DNA of 64,000 bases, taken from NCBI RefSeq assembly GCF_000744255.1, contig NZ_JQLO01000001.1:2294001-2358000 (forward strand). Direction: 5' to 3'. A program made the translations under genes and the position numbers. This document shows, in pieces, positions 56,782 through 64,000 of this stretch. The notes beneath the pieces were generated by a model, which did no database searches, was not told where the DNA came from, and was given only the letters and a program-made list of their open reading frames with translations. Position 1 is the stretch's first letter. Every line of letters begins with the position of its first letter. This DNA comes from Carnobacterium divergens DSM 20623. Lineage in GTDB: Bacteria > Bacillota > Bacilli > Lactobacillales > Carnobacteriaceae.

Positions 56782-57882
56782 ATGGCATTAACAGCAGGAA
56801 TTGTAGGCTTACCAAACGTAGGAAAATCAACACTATTTAACGCAATTACAAAAGCAGGAGCAGAAGCGGCAAACTATCCCTTCGCGACAATTGACCCTAA
56901 TGTGGGCATGGTTGAAGTACCAGATAAACGCCTAGACCGTATTACGCAATTGATTACCCCTAAAAAGACGATTCCAACGACTTTTGAATTTACTGATATC
57001 GCAGGAATCGTAAAAGGCGCTAGTAAAGGTGAAGGATTAGGAAATAAATTCTTAAGTCATATTCGTCAAGTAGACGCGATTTGTCACGTTGTACGCTCGT
57101 TTGATGATGAAAATATCACTCACGTAGATGGCCGCGTAGACCCACTAGCAGATATTGAAACGATTAACTTAGAATTAGTCTTAGCAGACTTAGAGTCTGT
57201 TGAAAAACGGATTGCTCGTGTGGCAAAAGTTGCAAGAACAAAAGATAAGGACGCTGTTGCAGAATTAACAGTGCTAGAAAAAATCAAACCCGTTTTAGAA
57301 GCAGGCCAATCAGCAAGAAGCATTGAATTTTCAGAAGATGAATTGCCACTAGTAAAAAGCTTGTTCTTACTAACAACGAAACCTGTTTTATACGTAGCGA
57401 ACGTTGGGGAAGAAGACGTTGCAGATCCATCAAATAACGAATACGTTAAACAAGTAAAAGAATTTGCTGCAAGTGAAAATTCAGATGTTATTGTTATCTG
57501 TGCTAGAGCAGAGGAAGAAATCGCTGAGTTAGAAGACGAAGAAAAAGCAGAATTCTTAGAAGAAATGGGTATTGCAGAATCTGGTTTAGACCAATTGATT
57601 CGTACCGCTTACCACTTATTAGGACTAGCCACTTACTTTACAGCAGGCGAAAAAGAAGTTCGTGCTTGGACCTTTAAACAAGGAATGACAGCACCGCAAA
57701 CAGCGGGAATTATCCATTCTGATTTTGAACGAGGCTTTATCCGTGCTGAAACGTATTCATTTGAAGATTTAGACAAATACGAAAGCCTGCAAGCAATCAA
57801 AGAAGCAGGACGCTTACGTTCAGAAGGAAAAGGCTATATTGTACAAGATGGAGATGTTATGGAGTTTCTATTTAACGTCTAG
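56782..57882 (+). CDS. ychF: Redox-regulated ATPase YchF (Obg family)
   Basis: 366 residues; ribosome-associated P-loop ATPase. G1 GLPNVGKSTLFNAI, G3 DIAGIVKGASKGEGLGNKFL, a coiled-coil insertion and a C-terminal TGS domain (FTAGEKEVRAWTFKQGMTAPQ). The G4 region does not read NKxD, in keeping with ATP preference. Confidence 0.96.
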   Translation: MALTAGIVGLPNVGKSTLFNAITKAGAEAANYPFATIDPNVGMVEVPDKRLDRITQLITPKKTIPTTFEFTDIAGIVKGASKGEGLGNKFLSHIRQVDAICHVVRSFDDENITHVDGRVDPLADIETINLELVLADLESVEKRIARVAKVARTKDKDAVAELTVLEKIKPVLEAGQSARSIEFSEDELPLVKSLFLLTTKPVLYVANVGEEDVADPSNNEYVKQVKEFAASENSDVIVICARAEEEIAELEDEEKAEFLEEMGIAESGLDQLIRTAYHLLGLATYFTAGEKEVRAWTFKQGMTAPQTAGIIHSDFERGFIRAETYSFEDLDKYESLQAIKEAGRLRSEGKGYIVQDGDVMEFLFNV

Positions 57883-57897
57883 TAGGTGAGGGAAGAC

Positions 57898-58608
57898 TTG
57901 AAAGGGGCTATCGAAACAGTGGAACATGAAGAATTAGTAAACGTAAAAGCAGAAAATGAAGCATTACAAGCCAAATTAACAAAGCGTAATGAACAATATA
58001 TGATGGGGTTAGACAAAGCCTTAACCGCAGCTAACTTGTCTGAGGAACGCAAAACAGAAATTTACAGCGAAATGCTGCCACATTTAGTAGAAGGTCAAAA
58101 AACAGGTCAAACCGCACGCCAAATTTATGGAACAGTGACGGAACAAACGTCAGCTTTACTAGATGGACCTAGAAAAGCGACTGCACCAGTTGGTCAATCA
58201 AAAGATTGGATGATTGCATTAGATGGTGGGTTAATGATGGTTGCGTTGCTTTCCTTAATTACAGGAGTTTCAAGCCTTTGGGGAAAAGCACAACAAGGAG
58301 CAGAGATGGGAATTATTACTTTGTTGATTAACTTTCTTGCGGGGGGGATCGTCATTTTACTAATCTCTAAAAATGCACCTAATCGTTATGCGAAAGAGAA
58401 GAAAAAAGGTGGATTTTTCCGTTATATCTTAATTATTGGGGTAGCCATGCTTGCGTGGATGTTCTTGATGACAGCTTCAATGGCATTCTTACCAGCGTCA
58501 ATTAACATGAGTCTGCCACCAATTGGGTATCTTATTGTTGCAGCAGCAGCATTTGGTGCAAAATTATACTTTAAACGTAAATGGAATATCCAAGGTGGGT
58601 TCTTTTAA
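57898..58608 (+). CDS. DUF1129 family membrane protein
   Basis: 236 residues. A charged N-terminal helical part (about 1-90, NEALQAKLTKRNEQYMMGLDKALTAANLSEE) is followed by four transmembrane segments (about 100-235). The start is TTG at 57898 after AGGTGAGGG; GTG at 57886 is possible but has no site. It starts 15 nt after ychF and is followed by a terminator. Function unknown. Confidence 0.85.
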   Translation: MKGAIETVEHEELVNVKAENEALQAKLTKRNEQYMMGLDKALTAANLSEERKTEIYSEMLPHLVEGQKTGQTARQIYGTVTEQTSALLDGPRKATAPVGQSKDWMIALDGGLMMVALLSLITGVSSLWGKAQQGAEMGIITLLINFLAGGIVILLISKNAPNRYAKEKKKGGFFRYILIIGVAMLAWMFLMTASMAFLPASINMSLPPIGYLIVAAAAFGAKLYFKRKWNIQGGFF

Positions 58609-58624
58609 CCGCTAGATTATTTTT

Positions 58625-58672
58625 AAAACCGCTAAGATCTCGTACTCACGGGATTGCTTAGCGGTTTTTTTG
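58625..58672 (+). terminator. Terminator after the DUF1129 gene
   Basis: AAAACCGCTAAG / CTTAGCGGTTTTTTT with a 20-nt loop. Confidence 0.92.
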
Positions 58673-58774
58673 TTGGAGCTAACTACTAGTAATCTTAAGA
58701 AAATCTTAACTTATGAAGAAAAATTGAAACTGATACACTAGATAGGCAAGTAAAAAATTGGAGGTTAACGAACG

Positions 58775-59224
58775 ATGTATCAGAACACAAGAGAAAAGCT
58801 TATTTTTACAGGATTAATGTGTGGAGTTATGGTGTTTTTAATGAGTGCATTTAACATCATTTTACAAGTAGGATTCAACTGGACGGCTGTTACAACTATT
58901 TTAAAAGGATTTATCCCTATTTTTATTATTGGGTTTTTATTAGATCTCTTCGTAATTGGAAAATTTGCTAAAGCAATGCAAAGTAAAATGGTGAAACCCG
59001 ATGCACATATTATGAAGAAAGTTTTTGCAATGCAATTTTTTATGGTATTTGGTATGTGTATTTGCATGACGACTCTAACAACGTTTATGCATTTTGGTTT
59101 TACTGGTATAGAAGTGTATCAAATTTTGGCTATTACGCTTGTTCGTAATTTTGTTGTAGCTCTTATTTTGCAGGTTTTTATTGCAGGTCCAATTGTTCGA
59201 AACGTGGCACAACGAATTTATTAA
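58775..59224 (+). CDS. DUF2798 family membrane protein
   Basis: 149 residues with four transmembrane segments in two similar halves (IFTGLMCGVMVFLMSAFN... and KKVFAMQFFMVFGMCICMTT...). Each half resembles a DUF2798 unit. Monocistronic, with a GGAGG site. Function unknown. Confidence 0.82.
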   Translation: MYQNTREKLIFTGLMCGVMVFLMSAFNIILQVGFNWTAVTTILKGFIPIFIIGFLLDLFVIGKFAKAMQSKMVKPDAHIMKKVFAMQFFMVFGMCICMTTLTTFMHFGFTGIEVYQILAITLVRNFVVALILQVFIAGPIVRNVAQRIY

Positions 59225-59338
59225 GTAAAAAAACAACTTGAAACAGTTGGAAATAAGACAGAAAGAAACCTAAAAAGCGGAGTGTTTTCTCATCTTTCTT
59301 TCATAAAACCCTGTGATTTTACATTTTTTTCAATTGTA

Positions 59339-59390
59339 AGAGAATTCATAGCCATAAAGGCTTGACGAAGGCCGAATTCTCTGTTATTTT
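59339..59390 (+). promoter_or_regulatory. guaB promoter within a 9-bp dyad
   Basis: -35 TTGACG (59362-59367), 17-bp spacer, -10 TATTTT (59385-59390). AGAGAATTC (59339-59347) and GAATTCTCT (59374-59382) form a perfect dyad around the -35, with inner AGCC/GGCT and GGC/GCC repeats. No purine riboswitch signature is visible. Confidence 0.6.
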
Positions 59391-59416
59391 TGTAATTAAA
59401 ATCTAATTCAAATTGA

Positions 59417-60928
<1,512 letters not shown>

Positions 60929-60938
60929 ATAATAATCA

Positions 60939-60973
60939 AAAAAATCTCTTTGAATTTAAAAGAGATTTTTTTT
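60939..60973 (+). terminator. guaB terminator
   Basis: AAAAAATCTCTT / AAGAGATTTTTTTT hairpin shortly after the guaB stop. Confidence 0.88.
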
Positions 60974-61037
60974 GCTTTTAATAAAACGTCCGTTACTTTA
61001 TAATGAATGTAAGTTTTATAAGGAGGGGGAAACAAAT

Positions 61038-61673
61038 TTGAAAAAAATACTTAGCTTTTTAGTTGTCTGTGTAAGTCTGTTCATCAGTATGCCGATAGTG
61101 GCTTCGGCTGTAGCTGGTGGAGGAGATGCTACATACTATGATGGGGGAAACAGTTATAATGGAAATTACACTAATTATTCAGATAATTCTTCAGATGGAG
61201 AATTATCTGCAGGCGCAGCCATACTCTTAATAATAGGATATGGGATTTCCTATTTATTCAAATCTAATCAAAAAAATAATGATGGAACGATTGAACATGC
61301 ACTCAGCAAGCGCATTGAAGAGGCTTTTTGTTCGATTCAAAATGCGTGGACTAAAGATAAATTGGAGTTAGCGAGGAGTTACTATTCACAAGATTTATAC
61401 CTTGACCATCAACGAATGTTGGTGAAAATGAGAAAAGAGAATCTTCGAAACTATGTATTAAATGTAAGAGTTAAAAAAATGCATCATTTTAAAATGATTG
61501 AAAAAGATCGGAAGTTTTCAGTTAAAATTGAAGCCAGTCTGATTGATTACACTGTAGATACAGTTACGGACAAATTAATTAGAGGTCGTCGCTATGAAAA
61601 AGGAATGATTTCTCAAACTTGGATATTTATTAAAGATATCAAAAATGAATGGGTTGTTGTTTCTATTCGATAA
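61038..61673 (+). CDS. Tim44-like domain protein with N-terminal signal
   Basis: 211 residues. Signal peptide or first membrane segment (about 1-25, LKKILSFLVVCVSLFISMPIVASA). A short Gly/Asn/Tyr-rich stretch follows (YDGGNSYNGNYTNYSDNSSDG) and a transmembrane segment near 60-75. The C-terminal Tim44-like domain (about 85-211) starts LSKRIEEAFCSIQNAWTKDKLELARSYYSQDLY. The start is TTG at 61038, since AGGAGGGGG lies 8 nt upstream. The topology would place the Tim44 domain in the cytoplasm. Role unknown; the family often binds or inserts at membranes. Confidence 0.82.
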   Translation: MKKILSFLVVCVSLFISMPIVASAVAGGGDATYYDGGNSYNGNYTNYSDNSSDGELSAGAAILLIIGYGISYLFKSNQKNNDGTIEHALSKRIEEAFCSIQNAWTKDKLELARSYYSQDLYLDHQRMLVKMRKENLRNYVLNVRVKKMHHFKMIEKDRKFSVKIEASLIDYTVDTVTDKLIRGRRYEKGMISQTWIFIKDIKNEWVVVSIR

Positions 61674-61787
61674 GGTTTGATTCGTTAGTTTAACCAATAA
61701 TCAGTAGATATTTAACAAAAACTTTAGTACTTTCTGTTATGATAGAAGAAAGAATTAAAAATAAACCGCCATACAAGGAGAACTATT

Positions 61788-62477
61788 ATGAAAATATTAG
61801 TCGTTGATGATGATAAAGAGATTGTTGAATTATTAAGTATCTATATAAAAAATGAAGGCTATGAAGTTGAAAAAGCGTATAATGGCAAAGAAGCAATGAC
61901 AAAAATTATGACTACACCAGATATCGATTTAATGGTATTGGATGTGATGATGCCTAAAATGGATGGAATCGAAGTAGTTAAAGCATTACGTAAAGACTCG
62001 CAAATGCCTGTTTTAATGTTAAGTGCGAAAACAACGGATATGGATAAAATCCAAGGGTTGATTACTGGAGCAGATGACTACGTAGCAAAACCTTTTAATC
62101 CACTGGAAGTCATGGCACGTATCAAATCATTATTAAGAAGAAGCAATTATCAAGTGACACAAGACGAACCAGATGTTCTGGAAATCGGTCCGTTAATTAT
62201 TCAAAAAGATTCACATGAAGTCACAACGATTCATGGAAAATCAATCCAATTAACCGCTTTAGAATTTGGAATCCTACATTTACTAGCTAGCCACCCAAAT
62301 CGCGTTTTTAGTGCAGATGAAATTTTTGAACGCGTCTGGCAACAAGAAAGCTTAGTATCAGCTAAAACAGTCATGGTTCATGTGAGCCATTTGCGCGACA
62401 AAATCGAAGAAGCAACTGATGGCGAAAAAGTCGTACAAACTGTTTGGGGCGTAGGTTATAAAATCGAAGATCGATAA
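61788..62477 (+). CDS. OmpR/PhoB-family response regulator (CroR/VanR-like)
   Basis: 229 residues. Receiver domain (1-120) with acidic pair Asp8-Asp9, phospho-acceptor in LMVLDVMMPKMDG and the conserved Lys in DDYVAKPF. Winged-helix effector domain (about 130-229, LTALEFGILHLLASHPNRVFS). It resembles enterococcal CroR and VanR. In E. faecalis croRS also lies close to guaB, and CroRS controls cell-wall stress and cephalosporin resistance. The symbol is withheld because VanRS-like systems are hard to separate by eye. Confidence 0.88.
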   Translation: MKILVVDDDKEIVELLSIYIKNEGYEVEKAYNGKEAMTKIMTTPDIDLMVLDVMMPKMDGIEVVKALRKDSQMPVLMLSAKTTDMDKIQGLITGADDYVAKPFNPLEVMARIKSLLRRSNYQVTQDEPDVLEIGPLIIQKDSHEVTTIHGKSIQLTALEFGILHLLASHPNRVFSADEIFERVWQQESLVSAKTVMVHVSHLRDKIEEATDGEKVVQTVWGVGYKIEDR

Positions 62478-62526
62478 AATTTGTACTTGGCAACCAGTTC
62501 TATGATTGAGGAGATGAAACAAAAAG

Positions 62527-63663
62527 TTGAAGTTAACTAGAAAAGAAAAAAGCGAATTGATATTTGAAGGATTTATTACAGTAGGGTTGATTTACTTACT
62601 CTATTTAGCTGTTTTAATCATTTTTGAACGCTTTGTGTACACATCACCAGACCTAGTCAATAATATTTGGATTTTTAAAAATTCATTTACAATTGGAGAA
62701 CGCCAAGTTCACTCATACAAATTGATTTTTGTTACTCTGTTAGTTATTGTGGCAATGATTGTTTTATTTTGGCGCTTAAAACGTCGTTACAAACAAATGC
62801 AATTACGTCATGTTATTAGCGAGTTGCATTACATTGCAGAAGGTCATTACGATCATCGCATTCCTTTTGAATTAAGTGGCGACATGAATAAAGTTATCGA
62901 CAGTATCCATGTGTTAGTGGACAGTACCGTGAGTGCAATGGAAGAAGAGCGTAAGATTGAGCAATCGAAAGATGAGCTGATTACGAATGTCTCTCATGAT
63001 ATTCGCACACCTCTAACTTCTATTATTGGTTATTTGGGATTAATCGAGGATAAACAATATCAAAGTCAAGAAGAGCTACTAAAATACACACATACGGCAT
63101 ACATTAAAGCCAAACAAATGAAAATATTAGTTGAAGATTTATTCGAGTACACAAAAGTTCGTCAACATACAACACCGTTAAACCTTACACAGTTTGATAT
63201 GGTAAAGCTATTAGAGCAACTAGCAGCTGATTTTGAATTAGATGCTAAGAAAAAGAACATGGTCATTGAAGTGATTCAACCAGATTCTGAAATTATGATG
63301 GAGGCAGACACAGAAAAAATTGTGCGCGTCTTTAATAATTTAATTTCCAATGCTTTAAAATATGGTGTTGGCGGTAAAAAAATCACGATTGAAGCGCAAA
63401 AAGTTGGTAAAGAAGTCATTATTTCAGTCAGCAACGATGGGCCGGAAATTCCAGAAGCTTCTTTAAATCAATTATTCGATCGTTTCTACCGCGTAGAAGA
63501 ATCGCGTTCACAAGAAACGGGTGGAACAGGCTTAGGCTTAGCGATTGCACAAAGTATCGTCGCGTTACATGGGGGATACATTTATGCGAAATCAGATAAA
63601 GAATTAACACGTTTTGTACTGCACTTACCATTAAAGCAAGTACAAAACAGTGAAACAAAATAA
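62527..63663 (+). CDS. Sensor histidine kinase (CroS/VanS-like)
   Basis: 378 residues. Two transmembrane segments (about 14-33 and 62-82) enclose a short extracellular loop of about 30 residues. A HAMP-like linker follows, then HisKA with the phosphorylated His in NVSHDIRTPLTSIIGYLG. The HATPase domain has NNLISNALKYG and GGTGLGLAIAQSIV. The small loop suggests an intramembrane or wall-linked signal. The start is TTG at 62527, 13 nt after GAGGAG, which is long. It is the partner of the response regulator 49 nt upstream. Confidence 0.88.
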   Translation: MKLTRKEKSELIFEGFITVGLIYLLYLAVLIIFERFVYTSPDLVNNIWIFKNSFTIGERQVHSYKLIFVTLLVIVAMIVLFWRLKRRYKQMQLRHVISELHYIAEGHYDHRIPFELSGDMNKVIDSIHVLVDSTVSAMEEERKIEQSKDELITNVSHDIRTPLTSIIGYLGLIEDKQYQSQEELLKYTHTAYIKAKQMKILVEDLFEYTKVRQHTTPLNLTQFDMVKLLEQLAADFELDAKKKNMVIEVIQPDSEIMMEADTEKIVRVFNNLISNALKYGVGGKKITIEAQKVGKEVIISVSNDGPEIPEASLNQLFDRFYRVEESRSQETGGTGLGLAIAQSIVALHGGYIYAKSDKELTRFVLHLPLKQVQNSETK

Positions 63664-63679
63664 TGTTTCACGTGAATCA
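63664..63679. other. parS site (one mismatch)
   Basis: TGTTTCACGTGAATCA, 15 of 16 bases of the consensus, directly after the kinase stop codon. Confidence 0.85.
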
Positions 63680-63690
63680 TTTTAGTTTAA

Positions 63691-63725
63691 AAAGCTGAGA
63701 ACAGAGGGATTAATCTTAGCTTTTT
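63691..63725 (+). terminator. Terminator of the two-component operon
   Basis: AAAGCTGAGA / TCTTAGCTTT with a 13-nt loop followed by T-rich sequence. Confidence 0.82.
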
Positions 63726-63842
63726 AATTTGTTTTAAAGAATAAAAAGAACCATTTTAATTTCAGAAAAAAACTTGTTTTTTAGTGATAATTTCGCTAAC
63801 ATAGAGAAGTCAATAAAAACGATATTGAGGAGAATTTATTAC

Positions 63843-64000
63843 ATGAAAAAATTAAATAAATACGGCGTGATTTTTGCTGTCGCGTTAATGATAGGAACTA
63901 TTTTTCCATCTTTCTTGATGGGCGCTCAAACAGCATCAGCAGCTGAAGCACCAGAAATTAATGCAGCTGCTGCATTTGCAATTGAAGCGAAGACAGGAAA
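63843..64000 (+). CDS. dacA: D-alanyl-D-alanine carboxypeptidase (PBP5 type), N-terminal part
   Basis: Only 52 codons are in the window. They show a signal peptide (about 1-37, ending in ASAAEA) and the start of the penicillin-binding domain, AAAFAIEAKTGK, the strand that precedes the SxxK active site in DacA/PBP5. It trims the terminal D-Ala of peptidoglycan stem peptides. Its position after a cell-wall-stress two-component system is suggestive. GAGGAG precedes the ATG. Confidence 0.85.
   Translation, partial: MKKLNKYGVIFAVALMIGTIFPSFLMGAQTASAAEAPEINAAAAFAIEAKTG

Noticed and set aside
62515-62541. Eight-codon frame ATG AAA CAA ... TAG just before the histidine kinase, as a leader peptide
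   Set aside because: The ATG abuts GAGGAG without spacing. The same site more likely serves the TTG start at 62527.

Overview
The window is a chromosomal origin-of-replication neighbourhood from an AT-rich, low-GC Gram-positive bacterium of the order Lactobacillales, most like Carnobacteriaceae or Enterococcaceae (Carnobacterium and Vagococcus are my best guesses, from gene order and gene content rather than a search). The core is the classical block rpmH / dnaA-dnaN-yaaA-recF-gyrB-gyrA. DnaA boxes lie on both sides of dnaA and a DnaA-trio lies between dnaN and dnaA. Strands switch at the origin, at about 28.3 to 28.9 kb: housekeeping genes to the left are on the minus strand and those to the right on the plus strand, so nearly all run with the replication fork. 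The lagging-strand exceptions (iron uptake 31.2-34.7 kb, penicillin V acylase and dhaS 39.4-40.9 kb, treR, and a surface 5'-nucleotidase 50.4-52.7 kb) are mostly accessory.

Left arm, 1-26 kb. First comes deoxynucleoside catabolism (deoR, deoC, pdp), with a DeoR-type operator. Then come two transporter plus tyrosine-phosphatase-like gene sets: an organophosphate-type MFS carrier with a phosphatase behind a promoter with a cre site, and a lactose/cellobiose-family PTS (EIIB-EIIA-EIIC) with a second phosphatase. The PTS set sits behind a textbook sigma-54 promoter and is flanked by a LevR-type sigma-54 activator. Next are purA with three evenly spaced PurBox-like sites, dnaB, gdpP-rplI and rpsF-ssb-rpsR with a leader hairpin that sequesters the rpsF ribosome binding site. 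A decayed GNAT acetyltransferase and a small secreted protein follow, then gyrA, gyrB, recF, yaaA, dnaN and dnaA.

Right arm, 28.9-64 kb. rpmH-rnpA-yidC-jag is followed by a Fur-type iron/siderophore uptake operon led by a nitroreductase. Next is a complete dihydroxyacetone regulon: dhaKLM, glycerol dehydrogenase, the co-activator dhaQ, the TetR-type activator dhaS, and a DhaS operator before dhaK. It is followed by a trehalose PTS operon (treB-treC, treR, palindromic TreR site and cre) that encloses a secreted protein made of three 85-residue repeats. Then come mnmE-mnmG, an FPQTG-anchored 5'-nucleotidase with a PurBox, rsmG, the chromosome-segregation set noc-parA-parB, ychF, several small membrane proteins, guaB, a Tim44-like protein, a CroRS/VanRS-like two-component system, and the start of a D-Ala-D-Ala carboxypeptidase.

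parS sites (TGTTTCACGTGAAACA or one mismatch) at 16.5, 17.5 and 63.7 kb match the presence of ParB. I saw no tRNA, rRNA, CRISPR array, insertion sequence or prophage. The most promising unexplained unit is the sigma-54-controlled PTS with tyrosine-phosphatase-like enzymes and no phospho-glycosidase (2.6-10.8 kb).
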